From Argopecten irradians (Eukaryota; Mollusca; Bivalvia; Pectinida; Pectinidae), in contig NC_091141.1 in assembly GCF_041381155.1 (NCBI RefSeq), forward strand, positions 22,898,828 through 22,962,827: DNA of 64,000 nt, given 5' to 3'. A program made the position numbers and the translations under genes. Shown here one piece after another: positions 25,565 to 36,619 of the stretch; position 1 is the first letter of the stretch; every line of letters starts with the position of its first letter. The notes beneath the pieces are model-generated. The model saw only the letters and a list, made by a program, of their open reading frames with translations, had not been told where the DNA came from and did not search any database.

Positions 25565-25714
25565 TTAAAGGGTTTGTGACACAAAAACATTTTTATAAAT
25601 TTTCTGATAGTTTGACCTCATCAATGTTGGCTGACACACGTTTCACAGCACTCCGCAAAGCTGTTTATCTACTTTAAGGGCAGTAAGGGTAAATTGCTGC
25701 GGCTGAGAAAACTT

Positions 25715-25772
25715 TAATGAGCTAGCCGGTCACGTGGTACCAACGCGTCATCCGTTTTACTGTATATTTATA
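25715..25772 (+). promoter_or_regulatory. Putative promoter of the transposon-borne P2X7-C gene
   Basis: The block 'taatgagctagccggt' followed by CACGTGGT is shared, with one or two mismatches, with 8053-8076 and 16741-16764 at the start of the duplicated segments. A TATA-like stretch (tatatttatag) follows at about 25763, some 70 bases before the first coding similarity. The position fits a core promoter with an E-box. Activity is inferred. Confidence 0.35.
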
Positions 25773-25834
25773 GAGAAAAACTACAGAGTCTTCTAGAATT
25801 TTTTTTAAATATCTGCAGTGTAAAACAATGACAG

Positions 25835-27187
25835 AGGTATCCCTGCTTTTGGTTTTGTTCCTGACATTATCCCATACCAGTTTGACCCTTTGATGAACAC
25901 TGATAATTCTCTTTCTACGGAGAAGGGGGGTAATATCCCCAGATGTTTCAGATGCTGATCACGAAAACCAAGAAGGTAGTCAAGATGATCGGTTGACAAA
26001 CACAGCATGGTTTGTAATACACCTATTATTATTTTAATTTATTGGCATTTAATATAGATGTGGATGCCTTCATGGGTATTCATCAGATAATTTCTTTTTG
26101 ATAAGTGAATATAATTTGTAATATATCTTACATAATTAATTTTTTTACATTAAGATCATCCATTGAGAACAATTAATTTCTCCTTTTATTACATTATAAA
26201 TGCATTAACCTAACTGCATTTGTATGATTGATATCAGTGACTTATTACTTATATAATTACTACACTAATTTTACATACCTACATATTACAAATATATATG
26301 TATCTCAATAAAATCTCTCTTTTTTAATAAACATCAATGATAACAATGTGTAATACACTTTATTACTATGTCAATAAACAATTGAATAATTCAATAAATG
26401 AGGATTATATTCTGAACAACAGAGGGGTGTATAATAATGCGTTACAACTATGAGACAAAGCTAATTACATGGTTCAATTACCAAAAGTCATTTTTTCCAT
26501 TTTATGTTGTGGATACATATTTAGTTATATTTTTTATTTTCAACAGGTGTTCATGTGGTTTCTGTGATCCAATGGTTATGGAATCGGAATCTACGGTCCG
26601 CTGTTGTGAGGTAAATGATATCAATTCCATAGTTTTCAATAAAAAAACATCTCTGTAAATTGTTTATATTCTTATTATTTTTACCTATTGATATATTTAT
26701 TATTAACGAAATGTTACTTTTTTGCAATATTTATATACATTACACCAATCCTCTTCTCGATATAATGTATTTATATGACTATACAGCCAGATACTATTAC
26801 TGATATTATGCAATTATTTATTTAATAATGAGTACTGTAGCATTCGTATGAGTAATTAAGTAGCTGGCAATGGTGATGATGAATTGTCCTTAAGTTGTTA
26901 CCAGCAAACACACATTTGAAACAAGCACATTCCATGTACAATGTTTACTAACAAACAGGGCTGACTAATTATAATATAAATGTACAATAAATACCATTAT
27001 CAGGTCATAGATAATAGGTCACCTTTTCAAACATGAATTAAATTGACCCTGAAGTAATTTAATGCCTCCACAGTTATCTTATCTTATCCCCATTTACACA
27101 AATGATGATTTTCTGTCAGCTCAACTTGACACATATGTAGTGCAACCATGTATTTTGAACACTCTTCTTCTTTGGAAAGCGAAATAA
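25835..27187 (+). CDS. P2X7 C-terminal (zinc ballast)-like domain protein, three exons
   Basis: Exons: about 25835-26009, 26547-26610 and 27074-27187. Exon 1 reads FGFVPDIIPYQFDPLM, then an acidic stretch ending DDRLTNTA. The next Trp codon is split by the intron (TG, donor GTTTGT; acceptor CAACAG, then G). Exon 2 gives CSCGFCDPM...VRCCE, the cysteine signature of the P2X7 cytoplasmic domain (C-x-C-G-x-C-x-x-M...C-C), and ends in phase 0 at GTAAAT. Exon 3 (acceptor CCACAG) gives DDFLSAQLDTYVVQPCILNT and stops at 27185-27187, as in that family. One extra G in the G-run at 25925-25930 breaks exon 1. That is either decay or an assembly error. No start codon is certain and no channel domain is present, so this is a stand-alone cytosolic-type domain protein. 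Function is unknown. Confidence 0.7.
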
Positions 27188-27590
27188 CTTGTTTATAAAA
27201 CTTATCTTATTTTAACTTATTTTATTTCTGCGATTGTTATAGCAGCCATAAGCAGCACATTGCACCACACTGAATTTATAATGACAGTCTGTAATTATTT
27301 CATGTGAAACACAGGATAAGATATAACTGTAAGTTTAGGTGTATAGCTCTATTCGTGTCTGTCTCATCAGCAGCAGTGAGCCAGTCGGTGAACCAGTGAC
27401 GTGTGCTGGCTGACAGCCTCGTTATCGCAATAAATTTTTGCATATCGGTCAGCTGCCCAGATGGCCCTATGTATAGCCTGGTATCTCAGTGTGTGTATTT
27501 GCCATCCCCATGGAGTGGGGTATTTCGGTGAACTTAAAGGGGGGCCAATATGTAGACAACTTATCACTTTTTGTGTCACAAACCCTTTAA

Positions 27591-28170
27591 GTACTCTATC
27601 AATAAAATTCCAACTGACCGAATCAAATGCTTTTTCAAAATCCACATTTAACAACATACCAGGAATATCATTTTCATCCGCATAATGCATAATATCATAT
27701 ATAATTCTTGTGTTCTCCCCAATATATCTTCCTGATATAAATCCAGACTGGTCTGAGTTTATAATAGTGTCTAAAACTTTTCTAATTCTATTAGCAATAG
27801 TGCCTGATGCAATCTTATATATGGTATTCAAGAGTGAAATTGGTCTCCAATTTTTAATATACTGTCTTGGCTTATCTCCCTTAGGTAAACAAGTTATAAT
27901 TCCCTGCCTTTGTGTTACTGAAAGTTTGTTAGTATTAAACCCATGTTGAATTGACCTGACTACAAAATGACCAAGCTGTTTCCAAAAACATTTTAAAAAT
28001 TCTACAGTGATGCCATCTGAACCGGGACTTTTATTGTTTTTCATATTTTTTAAAGTAACACCTGCCTCTTCATAAGTTATATTGCCCTCTAAACTGTCGG
28101 ATTCAGATAAGTTCAATTTTGGTATACTATCATAATCACGATATTCATTTAGGTTAATATCATGTAATTC
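27591..28170 (-). pseudogene. LINE reverse transcriptase, N-terminal palm/fingers
   Basis: The frame contains NNKSPGSDGITVEFLKCFW, a second block GIITCLPKGDKP..IKNWRPISLLNT, DQSGFISGRYIGENTR and NVDFEKAFDSVSWNFI. These are successive L1-clade RT motifs, including the first catalytic aspartate (VDFEKAFD). The nested TTAA element cuts it just after FIDRVL. Upstream similarity (DINLNEYRDYDS) continues past 28116 but is frameshifted near 28170. Confidence 0.9.
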
Positions 28171-28925
28171 TAATTATATCTGAATATAGATTTTCATAAA
28201 ACTGTTTAACTTCAGTTAAAATTTCATCTTGATCTGTTATAATCTCTCCATCATCTTTTTCAATTACTGGTATAATTTTAGTGACAAAGTTCCTGTTTTC
28301 CAAATTTAAAAAAAATACTTAGATGGTTTTCTCCCCCTCTCCGACCCATTTCACTTTTGACCTTAGTATACTTCCTTTAAGATTATGTTTTCTGAGGGAC
28401 TCTAGTTCTTTCTGTGCTTTTGCTAATTCTTCTAAATTAACATTTTCCTGATCTTCCAATTCTTTAATGAGTTTACTTAATGACAATTCCTGGTTTGTTC
28501 TTTGCTTTTTCTTAAAAGAGGAGTATGAAATGGTTTTCCCCCTGATCTCAAATAAAAGTGTTTCTAAAAAAAGTTGATCATCTATTGAAAATTGAATATT
28601 ATCATCTGAAATTTGAGTTAAATTCGCCAGATTATAAATAGGTAAAGCATACTGAGTTTTAATATCTATTATGTGTTTATTTATTAAATTAAGATATTCT
28701 AAATCATGTAATAGGGAATTATTAAACTTCCATAGTCCTTTACCTTTTCTAAATGCATTAAAACTTAAAGTTATGTATGGCATAGAATGATCAGATCGAT
28801 ATCCTGGATCAATATTTGTTTTTCTTATACTAGAAATAAGATTCTCTGAAATTAAAAAATAGTCTAGTCTAGCCTGTTTTACTGGCCTTGTTCTTCTCCA
28901 AGTAAACCTTTTACAATCTGGATGT
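28171..28925 (-). pseudogene. LINE ORF2 EN-RT linker
   Basis: The largest frame, 28319-28783, has a coiled-coil-like stretch (LIKELEDQENVNLEELAKAQKELESL) and then SKVKWVGEGEKTI. The last part corresponds to the 'W.eeGEk.tkyFlnLE' block that precedes the RT in L1/Tx1 elements. The block continues in another frame past a shift near 28318. Upstream, CKRFTWRRTRPVKQARLDYFL is the last endonuclease motif, out of frame with the main endonuclease ORF. Confidence 0.8.
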
Positions 28926-29468
28926 TTATTTTCTATAAATGTCAGTCAAACCAAGCTCATTTATTATTTCAAAAATCTTTTCTCTTGCCCTAGGGTTATT
29001 TACATGCATATAATTGGAACAATCTAGACTAGGGTCTAAGACTAAATTAAAATCTCCACAAATTATAAAAGCATCATTTCCAAAATCCTGTGCAACCTCT
29101 TGTAGTTTACTATAAAATGATGGGGTATCTGAATTTGGACCATACAAATTTATCAGTGTAAAACGTTTTTCATTTGTCGACACATCTAAAACAGTAAGAT
29201 TTCCATCCAGGTCCCTTTTCTCCTTTAAAATCTTGACCTCAAAATTGTTATTGAATAAAACTGCTACCCCTCTTGAGTTTGAGCTAAACGAGCTGAAATA
29301 ACAGGTATGTCCCCATTCCGACCTTATCATAGTTTCCATTTCTGTAGTAAAACGCGTATCTTGTAAGCAATAGATATTAAAATTCATACTTCTTAAATAA
29401 TGGAACACGTCTTTTCTTTTATTTTCATCACCCAGACAGTTAGCACTCAGAATTTTAACTTCTTCCAT
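28926..29468 (-). pseudogene. LINE APE-type endonuclease
   Basis: The frame starts MEEVKILSANCLGDENKRKD and includes YCLQDTRF, LINLYGPNSD and FIICGDFNLVLDPSLD. These are the conserved metal-binding and catalytic blocks of apurinic-endonuclease-like LINE nucleases (E/D at CLQDTRF, GDFN). Note that the usual 'QET' glutamate is Asp here. A frameshift near 28935 (after GLTDIY) ends the ORF early. Confidence 0.9.
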
Positions 29469-29479
29469 GTATTATTTGT

Positions 29480-31255
29480 ATAGTGATTACTGCTTACCTG
29501 ACAGCGACGAGTTATTTCTCTGTGATATTGAAAGAATGTAAATAGGTAGAAAGAATAGAGAAGAAAATAGAGAACTAGATAGCATTTAAATGACATAAAC
29601 ACAGGTCAAAAACATGAAGTAAACAAACAACACTACACTCTGAAGGCATGCGCCTGCCCATATCATTTTCCGGAAAATGCGACGTACTGTAAACGTTATA
29701 AATAGAATTCTACATTACATATAATGTGAAAAAAACCGTCACATTTTGAAAATTATTAGCTTTCATCATTGATCCAAAATGACATATTGATATATTATTT
29801 CTCTTAAATTAAAAAAAAATATAAAATAAAAAATACTATTGTCTGACTTATGTCTCAATTGTTAAATAGTATTAGAAATATATATGTATATCTATACTAC
29901 TATGAATGAAGACAATATTCGGAAGATTTACGTAACCTTACAGAAACAAGATACTGTACACTAATAGCTTTACCAGGAACATGTATATGTTTCCGGTTTT
30001 ACTTACTGTAAAGAAATTTATAAATTACTGTTAAATGCTTATAGTTTAACAGACATACACGTGCGTATACTCTACTTATATTACAGTAAAAACACGTGTA
30101 GAATACTAATGGATATACATGTAGCCTATCGATGACAATATATATACATAAGTACATTGTAGGTCTACTTGAAGCATTAAGCTTCCATGCAAGCACACAT
30201 AAAAAAGATCATCATTTGAATAATTCTCATGCAATCTCTACCAGACAAAAAAAAAATACAATAACCGGAAGTCGAGTAACTGGGACGAGCGAGCTCGAGG
30301 AGGTGATATGTAATCGGGCTATTTTCGTCGTTTTCGTATGTTAGCATAAGTGTTGGCAATGTGCTCCGATTAGGTGGGGTTATGGAGGGGGGGGGGGGGG
30401 GGTGTTAAAAAAACGCGATTTTTCCGGAATGAGAAAAAAAATAAGGTAGTAATCCCTCAAAAAATAAATGGCACATAAAAAGTTAATAGATAAGTTCCAC
30501 GCTATCTGTAGCCACTATGTTAGACATAGAGTCTAGTTATAGTAACAGGAAGTTGCGAGACTGGGGCGAGGGGTGGGGGCATTCGGGTAACCTCGTCTTT
30601 TTCATACTACATTGGTATAAGTTGATGTGTTCCGATTGGGTGGGGGAGGGTAGGAGGGGAAGGAAAGGGGAGCAAAATAAATTCTCAGCTATTTTTCCGG
30701 ATCGAGAGAAAATGCATATTTCCATCTGTCCAAAATTGAATAACATGGGACAGTATATTTGAAAAAATGAACACAAAATATATATTGAATCTAGTCTGTT
30801 CCATATATATACACTTTGCATATATAGACGTAATTCTGGTCAATACTACGGTATGGTATCTAAATATAAAAGGGCTATATCAATACCCATAGTGTATTTC
30901 TTTTATACACGTGTATGATGTGTTGCCATGTACATCAATATTATAAATAGTGTATTTTAAATAAGTAGATTGGAACTTAGAAAATCATGATTATTATCTG
31001 AAATTGATTAATTGTCCGTATACATTGTTGATTATTTATTATACTCCAAACACGTGTTTAAAAGACTTACCTTTGAAAAGAGATTGTATCTAGATCCATG
31101 AAAATGAAAATAATCACTCAATAGCATCCACAAACACAAGTGAGCACATTTTCACACAGTAAATAATTCCATTTTTGATATCAGAATAAATTAGATTGTC
31201 TCGTCTCTTATAGATACATATTATTTTCTAGACTGGTCGAAAAGGCATTACATGC
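29480..31255. other. Spacer between LINE ORF1 and ORF2
   Basis: This is unusually long for an L1/Tx1 inter-ORF region. Two imperfect, G-rich related blocks are seen (30265-30470 and 30535-30730), sharing elements like 'gtgttccgattgggtggggg'. A run of 16 G lies at 30387-30402. I see no gene. Another insertion, or a second LINE copy's 5' region, may explain the length. Confidence 0.4.
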
Positions 31256-31262
31256 CTAAAAG

Positions 31263-32071
31263 TCACGCACGACCAGTATACTTGAAATTTGCGTCATTTT
31301 CCAGATACGAGTCTGTGAGTTTAGTGTCATAAAACAGTCTTCTCTTCTTTCCGTTCTTCAGCACCACAAAGAGTTTTCCGTCAATGCTGTAAGAGTTCTG
31401 TACACTGTTCAGTCTGAAAGCCTCACTTAGTCTCTGCTGGTTAATTCGTGTTAAGTCCTCCGAGACCGTGATACCAGAGTTCCTCAAGATCCTCCTGGAC
31501 TTGATAATCTCATGCTTCTTCGTCCTGTGTGTAAATTTGACAATCACACCTCTTTTGTTTGATTGGTCAAACTTTCCAAGCCTATGGGCAATATCAATGT
31601 CCTCCGTCCTTAATGGAACTTTAAGTTTACTGTTGGAAAATTCCACCACGCTTTTTACACACTCTTCGGCAGATTCCTTTACTGAAGGATCAGTAAGTCC
31701 AAAAATTCTTACAGAATTCTTTCTGCCCTGCTGTTCAAGGTCATTGAATTTCGATTCGAGTTCACATATAGTGTCCTCTGAGTCACTCTCTCTCTGTTCT
31801 AATAGACTGACCTTTTTTTAAGTTCTTCACTCTCCAGATAGTTTATTCTCACCTTTAGAGTATTCACGAGTTCCTCATTCTGTCTTTGAATCTCAGTCTG
31901 AATGTCATCTTTGAGTTTTGAAACTATGCCGTCCATATACTCCTTCGTAATTGAATTTTCAAGCTTTACGGATAACTGTTCTAGTTTTTCCGCAACACTA
32001 GTGTCAGTACTTTTGGACAGTGAATGTTTCTTGTAGCATGAATCCATATTAGTAGAAGTGATATTGTCCAA
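31263..32071 (-). pseudogene. LINE ORF1 protein (coiled coil plus RNA-binding region)
   Basis: The N-terminal frame (31799-32071) starts MDNITSTNMDS and is predicted coiled coil from its heptad-like KLEQLSVKLEN...KLKDDIQTEIQ. A shift in a run of seven T (31813-31819 on the plus strand) breaks it. The downstream frame continues the coiled coil into RKNSVRIFG, then EDIDIAHRLGK, RGVIVKFTHRTKKHEIIKS and GITVSEDLT. That is the RRM/CTD-type arrangement of L1-family ORF1 proteins that bind the element RNA. The stop is at 31263. Confidence 0.8.
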
Positions 32072-32139
32072 TTACACAAGTAAAGTATGTAGTATATACA
32101 TATATCGTATAAAATGTCGCCGTGAGTGGTGGTTGCTTC

Positions 32140-32330
32140 AGTGTTCTTTATAACGTTAAAGATGCTCCACTGCTGACAAATGTTTTTTTTCTCTACCGAA
32201 AACAACAGCAGACGAATAAGTATTCTTCTTGAGTTGCAAGAGTTCATTAGACATATATATACACGATAAAACACCAATTATTGTTCAAATGATCTGTATC
32301 GTTTATGCTCTGTCGGTAAGTATCGTTTAT
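32140..32330. repeat. Dispersed repeat fragments
   Basis: Parts (ttaaagatgctccac; gttcaaatga...ttatgctctgtcgg) match the repeat at 49455-49545 in mixed orientation. A 27-base direct duplication (tatcgtttatgctctgtc) lies at 32299-32340. Confidence 0.5.
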
Positions 32331-33440
32331 GCTCTGTCTTTAAGTACATGTACAAGGAAAATATCGGTTTGTATTCCACATGCCACATATTAGATAGCAG
32401 CAATGAAATACAAATCATCCATAAAATATTAGCAATAAATCTGAAATTAGCTACTCGTGGTCTGTGTAATTCATATTAAATACCTACTGACAACAGAACT
32501 CACAAATATCAGAGAGCACAAGTTTACCTCTTCCGTAGAAATGCAACAAAAAACTCACTTATATCCCTCATAATATTTTTCAACATTTAAGGTGGAATGT
32601 CAATTTGGCCGCTCTGGGGGCCATGACCGATAAGTACATTTAGGTTCTTGTTTACAGATTCCTAATATTTAGTTGGTCATGATGTGACATAAGTGAATGT
32701 CAGGTCCCATGCAAGTTATATAATGTAGGTCAATGGTCAAATTTTGCTTAAAACCAAATGGTATGTTTTGCAATTAATTTTTATGAATGATCATGTATTA
32801 TATTATATTATATTTATATTATATTATATTATATGTCATTAACAAAACAATTTTGAAAAAAATATGTTCAAACGTAAGTCACGGTAGTGAGTTATTTTTT
32901 AAAATGATAATTATGCATTTTTTTCTTTATAATACACATGTATATGCTATTTTCAGTTCAATTCCCTCTTCAAATGAATGATATCTTTTAAACTATATGT
33001 GTTTCGTCTGGTTTTATTTGTATACATTATTTTTTATGTTTTTTTTTATTTTAATATTCCTTGGCGAAATGGGATGCTTAAAGTTTTCAAAGGTGGTGAA
33101 ATTGTTGTTTTTCAATTGAGAAAAAATGTTATTTTCTGAGGTGAATGACTTAATTTTTAAGATATTTTAATTTCATATAATGATTCACATAAGTATAATA
33201 CTTAAAAAATCATAACTACGCTTGAATATTCCATAGCAAAATAATCGAGTCATGTTATAGCCATCTTACTATGTTACAATATAGAGTCAATACAAACAGC
33301 TTTGTATACAGCATATGAAACTACGTACAATCTATGGCTTTATTGAGAGTTGCATGTGGTTATCGAATATGTAAACATATCCCTTAAAGTGTTATTTTTT
33401 CTATTGGGTCAAGATAAAACAAAACTAACTACAGAAGCCG
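32331..33440. other. Noncoding AT-rich DNA
   Basis: There is no supported gene. A TTATA-type simple repeat occurs at about 32797-32833. Confidence 0.4.
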
Positions 33441-33479
33441 TGAGGTGACATCTTGCATTTACGACTTTTTGTTTGAAGA

Positions 33480-33695
33480 CGGCCCACAAACAGAAACTGG
33501 CGAAGGTTATGGAGGGCGCGCTTGAGAAGATTGGCTTTTCATCAACAATGTTGAAATTGTCGACTATGATAATCAATAGACCTGTTGTCAGTGGTTCAAC
33601 GATTAAAACGATGGCTTGTTAAAAATATGAAATTCGTGAAACTTAAGTAGAAAAGAAAATTTTGAGCTTGGAAAGGATGTAGATCCCTTGTGATA
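33480..33695 (+). pseudogene. Decayed partial copy of the 2OG-Fe(II) oxygenase gene
   Basis: The sequence aligns to the 5' part of the functional gene at about 37050-37320. Matching blocks include 'cagaaactggcgaagg', 'cgcttgaga' with 'ggctttt.atc', 'ctgttgtcagtggttc' and, after a gap, 'tttgagcttggaaaggatgt' with agatccc. The stretch between the last two blocks is scrambled, and stop codons and indels interrupt all frames. Downstream exonic similarity (the HxD region) is absent. It points to a tandem duplication about 3.5 kb upstream of the live copy, followed by loss. Confidence 0.7.
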
Positions 33696-33719
33696 GGTTG
33701 TATGAGCTATCGATTCGGC

Positions 33720-36500
33720 CTAAAGCTTAAGGAGACTAACACACTTCCTTTTCGCTGCCACTGAAGATTATATGCCCGTCATAGTACTTTTTATTTGTTG
33801 GTGTGTTTTGTAGACGAGACCTTGATCAACTCGCCCGAATTTCATCAATATGCAGCTTCCTAATCAAACGAGTGTTGAGATAAATACTGTTTACATAGTC
33901 CTGATCACTGACAGGGCGCCAGTATCGCAGTCATTATAATGTAAACTCACAGCGGATATTAGTACAACGACAAATAAAGAGCAGTTGTAACGTCAGATCA
34001 TCTACATATCGGTATTTATTACGGCGGCCTTAAAGAATGTTAACAATGGATGTGCATTTATTAAATTTTTAATTGTAAAGTGAAAATTTCAATTTTGATA
34101 TTTTAACTCGCTTTTGACCAACAGGAATGCAGCATTGAGCGAGTGAAAATATAATTTTGATTGTTACGTCATTACTTTTTGCGCGAAAATTACGTCATAT
34201 TTTTGTGTAGAAATATGGTGATCTGACGAATTGGTGTTGGTTAGATTGTTAGATTCATGTATTTTTATAAGTAACATACATGTATATTTCAGATATTATG
34301 TTATGATTCAAAGCAGGGACAGGGACTATCGTTACTTTCCACGACGTCCTGTTGATGGCGGGCCAGCAGTGGTGGTAAATCATTTGGTCCTCATTTTGTT
34401 TATATCGTCCGCACCGTAATCAATAATGTCCACTACCTTCTCTGCTATTTAACGTCCTATTAAAAGCCATTGTCATGTAAGAGCAGCCTCCCATGTATGA
34501 GGTATGTTGCTTGTGTGATGTGCTGGTGTGTGTTTTGTGAGACTGCGGTATAGTGGAACACTTGCCCTTTTTATAGTGTTATATCACTGAAGCATACCGC
34601 TGTGGGAAACCCTCTGGCACCAACCTTGACCAGGAACAACCAGGTGTTCCGTCCATTCTCTGCACACTGCTCCGATAGCGTTTGGTATTTGGCAGCAGGT
34701 CCCTTATGGGTCTCCTCAATTTGTTTCCCCATATCACAGTTAATTCAAATTGGATGATATGCCGGTGTTAGCATGGCCATATATATAGCACTCCAGAAAG
34801 ACAAGTAAAGGTTTGCTCTCATTCCCCTGGTCGGTGCCTGACTGTGAATGTTCGAGTGACAAGTAGTAGAAGTTGGTTATCGTCTGCCAGCTTTCATTCA
34901 TGAACTATATATATGCACCCACATATATATGTTATATATATGATAGCAGGCAAAAGATAACCCGCTATTCTAAATCTATCGCGCCGCTCCTTCTCCACGA
35001 TATCATCTAAGGCAGCTATATAGTACCTGGTCGTGTCACCAACGGCGTTTTCTTTGCTGGAGAACGTTCTCTTATATGCCAAAAGACTTCATACAGTGGT
35101 GGTTATAATTATCTTGACTGCATCTAGTCATCATACCAAATTTTGGTTATTGTATCTCTGTCCCTTGCTTTGTCTGGATTGCCGTACTATGCATGTAATG
35201 CGTGTATGAGCGTCAGTAACATATATATTTTGTTAGTAGTTAATGGACTTTTTAAATTGTTCATTTTTGTTTTTGTTCGCTGACCAGGATCAACGATTTA
35301 ACCCGACAAACTGTGATTGATTGATCCAACTGGCCAAATTGTCAGTCCTGAAAAAACGGTGAGTATATCTACACATACCTAGTTATAGTAGTAACTTCGA
35401 TTGTCTATTTACGATTTCTGAAAAAAAGACTTTTTCGCTTTTACTGTATTAATTTCAGTGCTAATGCTAAACATACAGTTTATCAGCCACAATTTCACGT
35501 TAAGAGGCACCGAGGGCCTGCAACGCATACATTTGATCAATGTTCAATTTCGAGACCTAGGCTATTTTTCTCGAACACGAAATACAATATATCGTGAAAA
35601 CAATCGATTTACAGTTACAAATTAAAACCTTATGACATCGAAGCAGAAATAATTACAACACCATATAATTAATAAATAGTTATGAATATATTTTTGATTG
35701 TCATGAACACGATCATTATTGTAGCTTTTGATAATGCTATGGAGTGAATGAGTTTGTTTAATGTGTATCAGTTTTTGGAAAATATATATAAATTTATTTT
35801 TAATAAATTATTAATAAATTAAATCAAGTGAACTGGTGTTTTTTCTCAACAAAGACGGCTCTGTAAACGCAGATTTCAATAAGGGTATATACTCTGCGGA
35901 ATGTAGTATAGAAACACAGATAACCATTATCATGTGCTAATCTACCTTTAGATTTATTGAACCTACTATATCGTCATCCTATATTTTGGAAACAGATAAT
36001 CATTATCATGTTCTAATTATATTAATTTACCGTTAGATTTATTGAGCCTATTATATTGTCGTCCTAGATTTTGCCCATTTCGACCTATTTCTATATTATT
36101 TAGCTTCACAGTCAAAGTTAGCTGCAATAGTTACCGATTTGATAACTGATATCACTAAACGCTGACAGAGGGTCCTATACTTTAACCCAAACACACGACC
36201 TTAAATAGACATTATATTATGATGTTGTGACATTAACATTTTATTATTTACATTTTAAAATTTGTTTTGTTATGGTATTTTTTCTTTAAATAACCAGAAT
36301 TATAACTAAAACTATTATTTATATAGACATGAACAATTCAATCTAAAACCGGAATAAATTGCATCCAAAATAAAATGATTATCCAAATACCTATTTGACA
36401 CGCATTTGAAGATTCGTTTGGTTATATTTCAATAACCATGAAGAAAAAAAAACCCAATCACTTAAGGAATAGATTTTTTTTTTGTTGTTGAGGTTATGAG
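33720..36500. other. Intergenic DNA with a possible orphan exon and small duplications
   Basis: Apart from the putative exon at 34293-34374, I see a tandem duplication of about 75 bp at 35918-36075 (around 'accattatcatg' and 'tttattgaacctac'). A minus-strand ORF at 34894-35082 ends in a hydrophobic stretch (YLLPAIIYITYICGCIYIV) but matches no family I can name. Confidence 0.35.
34293..34374 (+). CDS. Possible orphan exon of unknown family
   Basis: A good acceptor (tgtatatttcag) and donor (GTAAAT) flank an open stretch encoding IQSRDRDYRYFPRRPVDGG followed by PAVVV. The 'R/P-P..GGP.VVV' pattern slightly recalls the extracellular start of Cys-loop receptor subunits, but I could not find companion exons. 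Treat it as a hypothesis. Confidence 0.2.
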
Positions 36501-36616
36501 GGTATAATGATAATGGAGCACGTGTAAATTATGTAACCCCGGCGATCCCACGTTGCTACGTCGGCGACTATAACCGTAACAATAGAATCGCCGCACGTGT
36601 TGTACTATCATTATAC
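36501..36616. repeat. Inverted repeat with CACGTG in both arms, upstream of the oxygenase gene
   Basis: Left arm GGTATAATGATAATGGAGCACGTG and right arm CACGTGTTGTACTATCATTATAC are inverted over about 24 bases with three or four mismatches; the loop is about 65 bases and GC-rich. It lies about 160 bases before the likely first exon of the oxygenase gene. It could be a small MITE that brought in E-boxes, or a regulatory palindrome. Confidence 0.6.
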
Positions 36617-36619
36617 ACT

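Larger units (their letters stand above)
25569..27586 (+). mobile_element. TTAA-flanked, Kolobok-like transposon carrying a P2X7-C-domain gene
   Basis: The 2018-bp insert is bounded by TTAA at 25565-25568 and 27587-27590. It has perfect 19-bp terminal inverted repeats (AGGGTTTGTGACACAAAAA). Removing it with one TTAA rejoins the LINE RT frame exactly (DRVL then NFFNFG). TTAA duplication with purine-rich 5' ends (AGGG) fits Kolobok better than piggyBac, whose ends begin with pyrimidines; that is family knowledge, not proof. No transposase is recognisable, so it is nonautonomous or uses a divergent protein. The cargo is a three-exon plus-strand gene with its own promoter-like region (CACGTG at 25731, TATA-like at about 25763). 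Confidence 0.85.
21968..32071 (-). mobile_element. Decayed L1/Tx1-like LINE with two nested transposons
   Basis: Reading the minus strand from 32071 down, the order is ORF1 coiled coil, ORF1 RNA-binding part, a 1.8 kb spacer, APE-type endonuclease, linker, reverse transcriptase and C-terminal region. Two later insertions split it: 25569-27586 inside the RT palm, and 22948-24645 inside the C-terminal part. Deleting each insertion with one copy of its target duplication restores continuous similarity across the junction. Independent lesions show the LINE is dead: frameshifts near 31816, 28935, 28318, 28170 and 22850, and a TGA at 24764-24766. Confidence 0.85.

Noticed and set aside
27367..27585. 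Minus-strand extension of the RT ORF into the TTAA element
   Set aside because: Similarity to RT stops exactly at the TTAA; the rest is read-through into the transposon end.
34894..35082. 62-codon minus ORF with a hydrophobic C-terminus, considered as a last transmembrane segment of a receptor
   Set aside because: No neighbouring exons or family motif; start is not ATG; could be chance.
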